A DNA stretch of 20,039 nt. Source: Bacillaceae bacterium UBA7792. Its GTDB lineage: Bacteria; Bacillota; Bacilli; Bacillales; Cytobacillaceae. The notes under the pieces are model-generated. The model was not told the origin of the DNA and searched no databases. It saw only the letters and a program-made list of their open reading frames with translations. Numbering within the stretch: the first letter of the stretch is position 1; every line of letters starts with the position of its first letter. Made by a program: the position numbers and the translations under genes. Positions 1 to 7,638 of the stretch are shown here, piece by piece. Location: positions 884 through 20,922 of the forward strand of contig DLCS01000207.1 in the NCBI GenBank assembly GCA_002480735.1, given 5' to 3'.

Positions 1-1922
1 CCGTTTACCCCATCGCCGGTCATCGCAACAACATGTCCGTTGTTTTGAAAAGCCTTCACAATTTTTAGTTTATGTTCTGGTGATACGCGTGCGAAAACCG
101 TCACATCCTCAACCACATCTTCTAATTCTTCAACCGACATATTTGACAATGCATTCCCATCAAGAACCTTATTGTTTTTCGACAAGATTCCAAGCTGTTT
201 TGCAATCGCTTTTGCCGTAATCACATGGTCACCTGTGATCATGACTGTCTTGATGCCTGCTTCCTTACACTCCTTCACGGCTTGCCTAACCTCTGGTCGC
301 GGCGGATCGATCATTCCATGCAAGCCGATTAACGTTAATCCTTTCTCAGCTTCCTTCTCATCTAAAATGATGGTTGTGGCTGAAATCTCTTTAAAGCCAA
401 TCGCAATCGTTCTTAATGCTTGAGAGGCAAGCTCGTCAATCGCTGTATGAACTTCCTTTTTCAGGGTATTTGAAAGCAGCTGACGCTTCCCATCCCAAAG
501 AATGGATTCACTTCTTCCTACTAGGACATCCGGTGCACCCTTTGTCACAACAAATTGTCTGCCATTTGAATCCTTCATTACTATGGACATCATTTTTCGG
601 GCAGAATCAAACGGAAATTCTTGAACAATTTCAAATTGTTTTGCTAAGGAAGCTTGATTGTATCCAGCTTTCATGGCTGCAACGAGCAATGCTCCTTCTG
701 TTGGGTCCCCATCCACCACAAATTCACTTTCTTCGGTTTCCTTAATGCTTGCATGGTTACACATCATCCCGAACATCAGCATTTGCTGAAGGGCTTTTTC
801 CTTTTTTATATCAATCGGATTGTCTGTATCTCCTCGGTAGAAACGCCCCTTTGGCTGATAGCCTACTCCATCTACCTTCCAGGTGGAGCCACCACTCCAT
901 AGATGGGTGACCGTCATTTTGTTTTGCGTCATTGTCCCTGTTTTATCAGAACAAATCACGGACGCACATCCGAGAGTTTCTACTGCTGGAAGCTTTCTTA
1001 CTATTGCATTCTTTTTAATCATGCGTTGAACACCAAGAGATAGGGCAACTGTCACAATTGCTGGAAGGCCCTCCGGAATAGCTGCAACAGCGAGAGAAAC
1101 TCCTGCTAGGAACATCGTATATACGTCATGCCCTTGAATAACACCAACTACCACGACTAAAACTGTCAGCAATAAGGCAACCGTAATTAATATTTTCCCA
1201 AGCTGCTGTAGCTTTCTTTGTAAAGGAGTGATCATCGATTGGGCGTTTTGCAGCAGATCCGCAATCTGCCCCATCGCCGTCTTCATTCCTATTGCGACAA
1301 CGACGCCAATCCCGCTTCCTCGCGTCACCATCGTACCCATGAAGGCCATGTTTTCAAGATCACCTATTCCGAGTTCCTTCTCCTCTAGCGACTCAGTTGT
1401 TTTCGCAACTGGCAAGGATTCACCAGTCAAAGCAGATTCCTCAATCTCTAAACTATTTGAATGGATTAATCTAACATCGGCCCCAATTCGATCCCCTGAG
1501 GAAAATTTTATGACATCGCCCGCTACGAGCTCCTTTGAAGGTATTTTTATCCACTCCCCACTTCTAAGAACGGTGACCTGTGGGGCAGAGAGCTCTTGCA
1601 GTGCTTGAAGAGATTTTTCTGCTCTCCTCTCTTGATAGAATCCAAGTAAACCATTGATGATGACAATTGCAATAATGGCAACAGCATCAATGTATTCTCC
1701 TAAAATACCGGATATTAAGACGGCACCTAGCAATACAAGAACCATAAAATCCTTAAATTGGCTAAAAAATAGGAGTAAAGCGGATTGCTTCTCCCCTTCT
1801 TCTAACTCATTAAAGCCATGCTGCTTGATGCGGGCTTTTGCATCCTTTTCTGTTAGTCCTTTAGAAAAGTCGGTATTCAGTACTTTTTCAATATCTTTTT
1901 CCTTCATCTCATGGAACTTCAT
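1..1922 (-). CDS. yloB: P-type Ca2+-transporting ATPase (partial, C terminus outside window)
   Basis: P-type cation pump of the SERCA-like calcium ATPase group, which exports or sequesters Ca2+ across the membrane using ATP. The frame is open from the ATG at 1922 to the window edge, about 640 residues of a protein usually near 890. Visible in order: cation ATPase N-terminal region, TGES actuator loop (T166-S169), membrane helix with PEGLP (from P283), phosphorylation motif DKTGT with the catalytic Asp at 326, nucleotide-binding domain, and a TGDGVN hinge motif cut at the edge. The N terminus MKFHEM matches my memory of B. subtilis YloB, which supports the 1922 start, and a TGA at 1934 blocks any earlier in-frame start. 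The Shine-Dalgarno GAGGAGG lies unusually far upstream (about 15 nt; see findings). It is divergent from rqcH. The missing C terminus carries the last membrane helices. Confidence 0.93.
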   Translation of the reverse strand, partial: MKFHEMKEKDIEKVLNTDFSKGLTEKDAKARIKQHGFNELEEGEKQSALLLFFSQFKDFMVLVLLGAVLISGILGEYIDAVAIIAIVIINGLLGFYQERRAEKSLQALQELSAPQVTVLRSGEWIKIPSKELVAGDVIKFSSGDRIGADVRLIHSNSLEIEESALTGESLPVAKTTESLEEKELGIGDLENMAFMGTMVTRGSGIGVVVAIGMKTAMGQIADLLQNAQSMITPLQRKLQQLGKILITVALLLTVLVVVVGVIQGHDVYTMFLAGVSLAVAAIPEGLPAIVTVALSLGVQRMIKKNAIVRKLPAVETLGCASVICSDKTGTMTQNKMTVTHLWSGGSTWKVDGVGYQPKGRFYRGDTDNPIDIKKEKALQQMLMFGMMCNHASIKETEESEFVVDGDPTEGALLVAAMKAGYNQASLAKQFEIVQEFPFDSARKMMSIVMKDSNGRQFVVTKGAPDVLVGRSESILWDGKRQLLSNTLKKEVHTAIDELASQALRTIAIGFKEISATTIILDEKEAEKGLTLIGLHGMIDPPRPEVRQAVKECKEAGIKTVMITGDHVITAKAIAKQLGILSKNNKVLDGNALSNMSVEELEDVVEDVTVFARVSPEHKLKIVKAFQNNGHVVAMTGDGVN

Positions 1923-2003
1923 CCGACCATCTCACTCCTCCTCATAAATTCCGACTGCATATTGCGCTAGCTTAGAAACCTATCATACTCTAAGGAAAGC
2001 TTA

Positions 2004-2032
2004 TTCAGACTCGTCCAAAAAAATGCTACAAT
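2004..2032 (+). promoter_or_regulatory. Putative sigma-A promoter for rqcH
   Basis: TTCAGA at 2004-2009 and TACAAT at 2027-2032 are separated by 17 bp, and TGC directly before the -10 makes it an extended -10. It faces rqcH in the divergent yloB-rqcH gap and would give a leader of roughly 80 nt. Called by eye only. Confidence 0.45.
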
Positions 2033-2117
2033 CAAAGAGAAGTATTTTTTTGTTTGGATGCTGTATGATGAAAGAATCAAACCGAATAACTATACCAGAT
2101 AGAATAGGATGTTTCAT

Positions 2118-3827
2118 ATGTCATTTGACGGTTTATTTACAAGAGCGATTACACAGGAATTTTCCTCCCTTTTAAGAGGGGGAAGAATCAATAAAATACA
2201 TCAGCCCTACAAGAATGAAATTGTACTTGTCATACGTGCCAATGGAAAAAATCATAAGCTGCTGTTGTCGGTGCATCCGAGCTATGCAAGAGCCCAGCTG
2301 ACGAACGAAGCGTATGAGAACCCGAGTGAGCCGCCGATGTTCTGCATGCTTTTAAGAAAGCATTTAGAAGGACATATCATCGAAGATATTTACCAGGTTG
2401 GGTTAGATCGAATCCTTGTGTTCGAGGTAAAAGGTCGGAATGAAATTGGTGATATTTCCTCTAAGCAATTGATCGTGGAGATCATGGGTCGTCACAGCAA
2501 TATCATCTTAGTAGATAAAATAAAGAACACGATCCTCGATAGCATTAAGCATATCTCTTTTGCCGTGAATACACATCGAGCAATCATGCCCGGGCAGGAG
2601 TACATCGCCCCACCGGAACAGAATAAGCATAATCCCCTCGAAGTAACGGAGGAGGATGTGTTAAGAAGCCTTGATTTTAATGCTGGAAAAATCGACAAAC
2701 AGCTTGTTCAGCAATTTGCTGGTCTTTCTCCCCTATTCGCTGGAGAAATTGTGTTTCAAGCGGGATTAGCTAATCGTGTAACTGTTCCAAAAACATTTGT
2801 ATCGATGATGGACAAAGTAAGAAATCATGAATACATCCCAGCGATCACCGTTAAGGAAAATAAGGAAGTCTTTTACCTGTTTCCGATGGAGCATCTAAAA
2901 GGAAAAAGTAGGGTGTTTTCTTCCAGTAGTGAGCTGCTTGAACGCTATTATTTCGGGAAGGCCGATCGTGATCGGGTTAAGCAGCAGGCAAATGATCTAG
3001 AAAGATTCATTTTGAATGAGAAAGAAAAAAACATAAAAAAAATTAAAAAGCTTGAGGCAACGATGAAGGAAGCGGAGAAGGCCGAGCGTTACCAGCTCTT
3101 TGGTGAACTGTTGACTGCCAATATATATGCCGTTAAAAAAGGAATGAAAGAAATTGAGGTAGTCAATTACTACGACGAGGATGGCGGTACGGTTGTGATT
3201 CCGCTTAATCCACAAAAATCTCCTTCCGAAAATGCCCAGAAATATTTCACTAGGTATCAAAAGGCGAAAACTGCTCTAATTATGGCAGGTGAACAATTAG
3301 AAAAGGCCAAAGAGGAGGTTGCTTATTTTGAGGGCCTGATCCAGCAGGTGGAAACAGCGTCTACGAAGGATATTGCGGAGATTCGCGAAGAGTTAATTGA
3401 AGGGGGTTATCTCCGTGACCGCCAAATACGGAGCGGGAAGAAGGTCAAAAATGATAAGCCTTCACTTGATAAGTACACCGCTTCCGACGGTACGGAAATT
3501 CTCGTCGGCAAAAACAACAAGCAGAATGATTATTTAACCAATAAGCTTGCTGCTAAAGATGAGATTTGGCTGCATACGAAGGATATTCCCGGCTCCCATG
3601 TAGTGATTCGTCATTCAAATCCGTCAGATGAGACACTGCTTGAAGCAGCAAAGCTTGCTGCATACTTCAGTAAAGCACGCCATTCAAGCTCAGTACCTGT
3701 AGATTATACACAAATCCGCCATGTGAAAAAGCCAAGCGGAGCAAAGCCAGGCTATGTTATCTATGAAAATCAGCAAACTTTGTACGTCACTCCGGATGAG
3801 GATACAGTGTTGAGGTTAGGAAGCTAG
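2118..3827 (+). CDS. rqcH: RqcH (NFACT protein, ribosome quality control, alanine tailing)
   Basis: Bacterial Rqc2/NEMF homologue (YloA in B. subtilis, formerly annotated as a fibronectin-binding protein). It binds stalled 50S-peptidyl-tRNA complexes and recruits tRNA-Ala to add C-terminal alanine tails that mark the nascent chain for degradation. The 569 residues show an NFACT-N domain (about 1-170) with the D97-R98 pair known to be needed for function in B. subtilis, a helix-hairpin-helix region (about 175-270), a long charged coiled-coil (about 285-430) and an NFACT-R domain (about 450-560, with [13 protein letters not shown] and [15 protein letters not shown]). I prefer the ATG at 2118 because it gives the family N terminus MSFDG, with AGGAT 8-9 nt upstream; an in-frame ATG at 2109 would add three residues. 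It is monocistronic: yloB diverges upstream and a terminator follows. Confidence 0.95.
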   Translation: MSFDGLFTRAITQEFSSLLRGGRINKIHQPYKNEIVLVIRANGKNHKLLLSVHPSYARAQLTNEAYENPSEPPMFCMLLRKHLEGHIIEDIYQVGLDRILVFEVKGRNEIGDISSKQLIVEIMGRHSNIILVDKIKNTILDSIKHISFAVNTHRAIMPGQEYIAPPEQNKHNPLEVTEEDVLRSLDFNAGKIDKQLVQQFAGLSPLFAGEIVFQAGLANRVTVPKTFVSMMDKVRNHEYIPAITVKENKEVFYLFPMEHLKGKSRVFSSSSELLERYYFGKADRDRVKQQANDLERFILNEKEKNIKKIKKLEATMKEAEKAERYQLFGELLTANIYAVKKGMKEIEVVNYYDEDGGTVVIPLNPQKSPSENAQKYFTRYQKAKTALIMAGEQLEKAKEEVAYFEGLIQQVETASTKDIAEIREELIEGGYLRDRQIRSGKKVKNDKPSLDKYTASDGTEILVGKNNKQNDYLTNKLAAKDEIWLHTKDIPGSHVVIRHSNPSDETLLEAAKLAAYFSKARHSSSVPVDYTQIRHVKKPSGAKPGYVIYENQQTLYVTPDEDTVLRLGS

Positions 3828-3854
3828 GGGTTTGGGGCCCTTAGCTTCTTTTTT
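3820..3854 (+). terminator. Intrinsic terminator of rqcH
   Basis: Arms 3820-3830 and 3838-3848 pair over 11 bp (one G-U) around a 7-nt loop and are followed by six T. The rqcH stop codon lies inside the left arm. The opposite strand has no T-run, so it should not work well for the convergent MFS gene. Confidence 0.85.
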
Positions 3855-3869
3855 GATTGTTCGGTGGGA

Positions 3870-3938
3870 TATCGGTCATTCCTGCGGATTTATCGGTCGT
3901 CGTTTTAATATATCGGTCAAAAAATTGATATATCGGTC
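3870..3938. repeat. Four TATCGGTC repeats at about 20-bp intervals
   Basis: The octamer TATCGGTC occurs at 3870, 3891, 3911 and 3931, that is at 21, 20 and 20 bp steps. The last two copies extend to ATATCGGTCAA. The spacer sequences differ. The array fills the gap between the rqcH terminator and the end of the convergent MFS gene, and the last copy ends 2 bp before the MFS stop codon. Function unknown. Confidence 0.75.
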
Positions 3939-3940
3939 AA

Positions 3941-5164
3941 TCAGCTGCTAATAGCCTTTTTATCCTCCACAAAATAACCTGCCTTAGATGGAATCATAAC
4001 GGTAACAAACAAAACTAACGCAACAATAGCTCCAATTACCGAAAGTACAAGACAAACAAATTGCAGTGAAAACCACTCTGCAAAAAATCCTAAAATAAGC
4101 GTAAACCCTATTTGGATGAACCCTTGAAACATATCCGCTATACTACCAAATCTCCCCATAATCTCAACTGGAACACTGTTCTGGAAAAATGTCGCATAAC
4201 CGGAATTTGCAAAGGCCATAAAGAATCCTAAAAAGACGAATGCTAGAGTCGCTGTTAAAAAATTGTAGGACGAATAAAAGAAAACATAACCGATGGATGT
4301 CAGGAGCATCCCCGCTCCTAAGTATAGTTTTAAAGATACTTTCTTTGCTACCATCGCCGAAATCAAGGAACCGATGATAGACCCAACTCCAGTAATACTA
4401 ACGATTAGTCCATAATCCTGATCAGATAATTCAAGATGCCGTTTAATAAATGTCACCTCTTGTGAATCTAAGGCAAATCCAATTAACATGGCAGTTTGAA
4501 ACAATAAGTAAACTAGGATGAAAAATTTCGCTTTCATCGCAAACTCCTTAACAGATTTCCAATCCTTCACAAGTATGGCCAAGCGAATTGGATCTCGAAT
4601 GCTCTTTTTATCCTCATCCACATTTGGAAGGAGAAAAATAAAGAAAGCGCAAATAAAGAATGTCACGCCATTTATTAGAATACATAACTCAGTACTGAAA
4701 TACATGATCAAGACGCCTGCAATGGCTGGACCAACCAGAAATGCTCCTGTCCTAGTCATTGCCATGATCGAATTAAATCTTCTTCTATTTTCAGCTGGAA
4801 CTAATTTTGTGATATAGACAGAGGAGCTTGGCCCAAAGAACGCTCCAACCATATTAATAAGGAGAAGAACGGAGTAGATCAGCCATAAATTCCCGATCAA
4901 TGGAATGAGACAAACTAATATTCCTCTTGCTATATCAATTCCGATCATCAGTTTTCTCTTGTTCACTCTGTCGATGACACTTCCAGACCAAGTATTCGTA
5001 ATCAAAACAGCAATCGGACGTATGATAAAAAGTCCTGCAACTGCCGCTGCCGATCCCGTAAGTTGCAGAATGGAAAGATTTAGCGCAATTAAATAAATCC
5101 AATTTCCTAAATAAGAGATGCCTATTCCTGAAACCAAAAGAATAGGGTTCTTCCAAGGCTTCAT
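3941..5164 (-). CDS. MFS transporter (MFS_3/EntS-like putative exporter)
   Basis: Integral membrane protein of 407 residues, the usual length for a 12-helix major facilitator. Hydrophobic segments run throughout (for example about 8-35, 40-60, 75-110, 140-185, 215-240 and 255-400). The loop between helices 2 and 3 carries the MFS motif A-like stretch SGSVIDRVNKRKLM (residues 60-73). Overall layout resembles the MFS_3 group, whose members export siderophores, macrolides or other small molecules; the substrate cannot be read from the sequence. The start is supported by AAAGGGTGA just upstream of the ATG. It stands alone, divergent from the Uma2 fragment and convergent with rqcH. Part of its C terminus (KAGYFVE) recurs as a relic near 7460. 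Confidence 0.85.
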   Translation of the reverse strand: MKPWKNPILLVSGIGISYLGNWIYLIALNLSILQLTGSAAAVAGLFIIRPIAVLITNTWSGSVIDRVNKRKLMIGIDIARGILVCLIPLIGNLWLIYSVLLLINMVGAFFGPSSSVYITKLVPAENRRRFNSIMAMTRTGAFLVGPAIAGVLIMYFSTELCILINGVTFFICAFFIFLLPNVDEDKKSIRDPIRLAILVKDWKSVKEFAMKAKFFILVYLLFQTAMLIGFALDSQEVTFIKRHLELSDQDYGLIVSITGVGSIIGSLISAMVAKKVSLKLYLGAGMLLTSIGYVFFYSSYNFLTATLAFVFLGFFMAFANSGYATFFQNSVPVEIMGRFGSIADMFQGFIQIGFTLILGFFAEWFSLQFVCLVLSVIGAIVALVLFVTVMIPSKAGYFVEDKKAISS

Positions 5165-5221
5165 CTGCTCACCCTTTCATAGCCATGTCATAATATAACG
5201 GCCACTGATCTTCTACATAGA

Positions 5222-5230
5222 ATTGTAGCA
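5222..5230 (-). promoter_or_regulatory. Putative extended -10 promoter for the MFS gene
   Basis: On the minus strand TGC TACAAT is an extended -10 element about 60 nt upstream of the MFS start. No convincing -35 is visible. It lies close to an oppositely oriented extended -10 at 5253-5261. Confidence 0.3.
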
Positions 5231-5252
5231 ATGTAAGGAAGGAAAGGAAATA

Positions 5253-5261
5253 TGCTATACT
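5253..5261 (+). promoter_or_regulatory. Putative extended -10 promoter for the Uma2 fragment
   Basis: TGC TATACT forms an extended -10 about 30 nt upstream of the GTG at 5292. The -35 region is weak. Confidence 0.35.
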
Positions 5262-5291
5262 GAAGGAAAATGGGAAAGTGAGGGATTGTAA

Positions 5292-5516
5292 GTGAGCGAG
5301 GAAAGCAAACAAAGGAATAATTTTTATGGCATACCTGAATTCTTGATTGTTGAGCCAGAGCTAGGTACTCTAGAACAATATATACTCCATGATAAACGTT
5401 ACGAACTCACTAATCTTTTTCAAGATGATGAGATCGTTACTTCGTCAAACATCCCTTGCATCTCCTTCACGATGGCAGAAATTATGAAAAAGGTCCCGGA
5501 ATTACCCAAATAACTC
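5292..5516 (+). pseudogene. C-terminal fragment of a Uma2-family (DUF820) protein
   Basis: The frame opens with GTG after GAGGG (8 nt spacing) and encodes only 73 residues. GIPEFLIVEPELGTLEQY, YELTNLFQDDE and a closing acidic/hydrophobic helix resemble the C-terminal end of Uma2-family proteins, typically written GVxEYWIVDPxxxxVEVY. Full-length members are about 180-200 residues and belong to the PD-(D/E)XK nuclease fold. The N-terminal part carrying the usual PD and ExxSP active-site region is absent, and I see no trace of it in any frame between 5165 and 5291. Most likely an internal or 5' deletion left a short, possibly still transcribed remnant. The family assignment is from memory; a small intact protein of unknown function is the alternative. 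Confidence 0.5.
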
Positions 5517-5522
5517 CCTTAT

Positions 5523-5570
5523 AAAAAAACATGAGCTTGTCATGCAAAAATGGACAAGCTCATGTTTTTT
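5523..5570. terminator. Bidirectional intrinsic terminator
   Basis: A perfect 13-bp inverted repeat (5529-5541 with 5553-5565, 11-nt loop) is flanked by an A-run on the left and a T-run on the right, so it can stop transcription from both sides: the Uma2 fragment on the plus strand and the nucleotidyltransferase operon on the minus strand. The nucleotidyltransferase stop codon (5569-5571) sits at the edge of the element. Confidence 0.9.
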
Positions 5571-6354
5571 ATATCCATACCTCTTCAAGAGTATCCCGAA
5601 AAAGCTTATCAAGCTTCATTGTCATGTCTCCATAGGAATTACACAGGTCCTTGGTAACCTCGCGAAGGCGCCCGATTTCTTCCTGCAAAAATTGGTTTAA
5701 CACTTCAATCCGTGGCTCTAAATCGAACTCTTCTCCAGCCAATTTCCTCGTTAATAGTGTTTGAATTTCTTCCTTCATCCGACCTACCGGAACCATTTTC
5801 TCCAATAACACAGGGAATTCCAATGGAGGAAACTCATTATATTGTTCAATCCATCTTGCAGCCAGCACTGGTCTTAAAACATAAAAATACTTCTTAATTT
5901 TCACCTGATCCCCTTGTAGAAATTCACGAAAATTATTGCTAGCCATGTTTAAATAATGATGGATGCATGAATGTGGAGCAAATACCTCCTCACTTAGCTT
6001 CTTCATTTTCCCGATCGTCGTAAAGGCCTCATAATAGACGATCCCTGAACGAAGCCATTCCATTAGTGGAGGATTAGACTTGCGAAATAACTTCAATGCC
6101 TTCGTCAACTCCCAGCCACTTACATCAAGCAAATCGTTAATAGGGAGCTCAATGACATCTCTTTTTTTCCCGATTCCAATCGGATCGATCGTTAAATAAT
6201 CAATTTTCTGATGCACATAAATAAAGCGGACGTCGTAATCGCTGTCCTTTGATGGAAACCCCCAGGCTCTGCTCCCTGATTCACAGGCATATAGAATTTT
6301 TACTTGATAGTCCTCTTCAATGGTGTTCAACGTTTTAAGAATAGTATCTTTCAT
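5569..6354 (-). CDS. DNA polymerase beta superfamily nucleotidyltransferase (COG3541/YcgL-like)
   Basis: The 261-residue protein begins with a minimal nucleotidyltransferase core: G27-S28 in ESGSRAWG, then D39-x-D41 in SKDSDYDVRF, the metal-binding carboxylate pair. KRDVIEL (about 64-70) follows and probably supplies the third acid. SGWELTKALKLFRKSNPPLMEWL (about 79-101) and a helical C-terminal half fit the COG3541/PF10127 family, which includes B. subtilis YcgL and the RNA-repair-associated RlaP proteins. The reaction and substrate of this stand-alone type are not established. AGGAGAAAGGAG five nt before the ATG fixes the start. Its 5' end overlaps the upstream membrane-protein gene by 20 bp, so the two are probably translated from one mRNA. 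Confidence 0.82.
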   Translation of the reverse strand: MKDTILKTLNTIEEDYQVKILYACESGSRAWGFPSKDSDYDVRFIYVHQKIDYLTIDPIGIGKKRDVIELPINDLLDVSGWELTKALKLFRKSNPPLMEWLRSGIVYYEAFTTIGKMKKLSEEVFAPHSCIHHYLNMASNNFREFLQGDQVKIKKYFYVLRPVLAARWIEQYNEFPPLEFPVLLEKMVPVGRMKEEIQTLLTRKLAGEEFDLEPRIEVLNQFLQEEIGRLREVTKDLCNSYGDMTMKLDKLFRDTLEEVWI

Positions 6355-6946
6355 TTATACTCCTTTCTCCTGCGCTTGACAAAGGAATGCCCCCCCGATA
6401 TTTTCTAAATAGCAAAAGAATCATCATTTCCATTATTATTCCGATCATTACACTTATTAACAATAGATAGATCGTGTTAGTTTCACCGATTGTCAGAATA
6501 AATGGAATGGCAGCTAAAGCTGCAAAACTAAACAATAGGTATATCGCTAAGCGGTTATAACTGATAGCTGAAAGTTCCAATAAATTATGATGAACAGCCA
6601 ATTCCATTAATCCATGAACAGCGAAGAATATGAGCGCAATATGAAGCAATCCACTCGCTGTTGAAAATAGTAAAACAAACAATGAATAGTTAGATGGGAC
6701 AAACTCACTAATAGGGATATCAGGCGCTTGGAAAATAGCTGCAATCGAAACGAATACCAATATATTCGCGAGAATCTTTGCTTTCAAGAAATATTTCGAA
6801 TGAGGCTGTAATTGATTGAGTCCAGAAACGACGATCAAATATCCAATGATATCAGGAAGAATGTCCATCTGGTTGATTTTCACATCGAGTAAAACGAGCA
6901 GTAATCCCCAGAAGAGCTTATTAATGGAGGATGCAATTGTGGTCAT
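6335..6946 (-). CDS. Uncharacterised integral membrane protein
   Basis: A 203-residue protein with about five or six hydrophobic segments (roughly 8-22, 30-45, 55-75, 88-115, 130-152 and 157-178), a conserved-looking MDILPDIIGYLIVVSGL stretch near residues 27-43, and a short basic, serine-rich tail. No catalytic motif is visible and I cannot name a function. I have an unverified impression that proteins with this DILPDIIGY opening are common in Bacillus. It is coupled to its neighbours: its ATG overlaps the stop of the upstream gene (ATGA) and its end overlaps the nucleotidyltransferase by 20 bp. Confidence 0.7.
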   Translation of the reverse strand: MTTIASSINKLFWGLLLVLLDVKINQMDILPDIIGYLIVVSGLNQLQPHSKYFLKAKILANILVFVSIAAIFQAPDIPISEFVPSNYSLFVLLFSTASGLLHIALIFFAVHGLMELAVHHNLLELSAISYNRLAIYLLFSFAALAAIPFILTIGETNTIYLLLISVMIGIIMEMMILLLFRKYRGGIPLSSAGERSINERYYS

Positions 6947-7374
6947 TGTCCTGCCTCCTTGATGATTTCCTTTAAGTCTTTATTTGAAAAATAAGGTCTA
7001 TAGGAAAGATACATTCTGTCTGTAAAGTCCTGACCGTCTGCTGTTTTCCCGTGTAGTGTTCCTGTTAGATCATAAAAATGATAGCGATTTGGATCGTTTT
7101 CTTTAAATAAGAATTGATATTGAATAGATAGCAGATCAGCTTTTTTCAAGGTAAATGGGAATAGCGTAGATGCCAATGTTTCACCTTCTGGAACATCTGT
7201 TGCCTGACCATGATTCGTAAATTGCTTCAAACTGGCTTGGTCGGAGTTTAACTTTATTGATAGAGCGGATTGCAGCACATCCATGTACGGAACATCAAAG
7301 CCTGTTATTTGCAAGTCTTCCTTTCCGAGCAATTCAAACTTAATATTTAACTCTATCTTATAGTTTAATAGCCC
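6943..7374 (-). pseudogene. 5'-truncated gene of unknown function
   Basis: The frame is open from a TAG at 7377-7375 down to the stop at 6943. The only start-like codon near the beginning is a TTG at 7332 without a good ribosome binding site, giving 129 residues. The codons upstream of that TTG still read like protein (YKIELNIKFELLG continuing into KEDLQITGFDVPYMD), which suggests that an N-terminal part, perhaps a signal peptide, has been lost. The predicted protein is soluble, mixed alpha/beta and charged; I recognise no domain. Its stop overlaps the next start (ATGA), so it was once the first or an early gene of the three-gene unit. A functional short gene starting at 7332 cannot be excluded. 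Confidence 0.5.
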
Positions 7375-7392
7375 CTAATACTAGCCTTATAT

Positions 7393-7415
7393 GGAAAAAA
7401 ATCCCCCGCAGGATT
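7393..7415 (-). terminator. Weak terminator-like hairpin after the MFS relic
   Basis: On the minus strand AATCC (7415-7411) and GGATT (7404-7400) pair around a 6-nt loop and are followed by a run of T. It comes shortly after a stop codon (about 7419) that ends the KAGYFVE relic frame. The stem is short, so strength is doubtful. Confidence 0.35.
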
Positions 7416-7417
7416 AA

Positions 7418-7480
7418 ATCTAGATTGGTAACAAAAAATAACAGCTTTTTCTCTCCACAAAATAACCCGCTTTAAAAGGT
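7418..7480 (-). pseudogene. Relic resembling the C terminus of an MFS transporter
   Basis: A minus-strand frame reads PFKAGYFVERK and ends at a TAG near 7419. The MFS gene at 3941-5164 ends PSKAGYFVEDKK, and GGTTATTTTGTGGAG (15 nt) is identical in both. Nothing else of a transporter remains upstream, because the region soon meets the end of the pyr operon. The rest of the 7375-7560 interval holds no gene that I can support. Confidence 0.35.
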
Positions 7481-7558
7481 TTATGTAGTGAGCACTGTCC
7501 TATATGACAATGCAAGAGGAATTCTTTACTTTCCTTGAATAGTCGAGTTTACTGATTA

Positions 7559-7616
7559 GATCAAAAGAGGAAAGCCATGGAGATTGAAGTCTCTACGGCT
7601 TTCCTCTTTTCTGATC
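7559..7616 (-). terminator. Terminator hairpin at the end of the pyr operon
   Basis: A 14-bp perfect inverted repeat (7563-7576 with 7597-7610) extends to GATC on both sides with one bulged base, and a small GAGA/TCTC hairpin sits in the loop. It starts 23 nt after the pyrE stop. The T-run on the minus strand is only TTTT and lies within the arm, so it may act as a 3'-end stabiliser as much as a terminator. Confidence 0.75.
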
Positions 7617-7638
7617 TGTTCTAATATCGATTTTCAGC

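Noticed and set aside
172..1947. Plus-strand open frames at 172-1947
   Set aside because: This stretch is fully explained by the yloB frame on the minus strand, whose catalytic motifs are intact.
2492..3260. Minus-strand open frames inside rqcH
   Set aside because: They are antisense shadows of a well-supported gene, without ribosome binding sites or recognisable domains.
3870..3938. TATCGGTC array as a CRISPR
   Set aside because: Repeats are only 8 bp with 12-13 bp spacers, far below CRISPR dimensions, and no cas gene is present.
3941..7374. Accessory block as an anti-phage defence system
   Set aside because: The nucleotidyltransferase, membrane protein and Uma2 stub match no defence arrangement I know, the Uma2 piece lacks its active site, and there is no toxin-antitoxin pairing or phage/mobile gene nearby.
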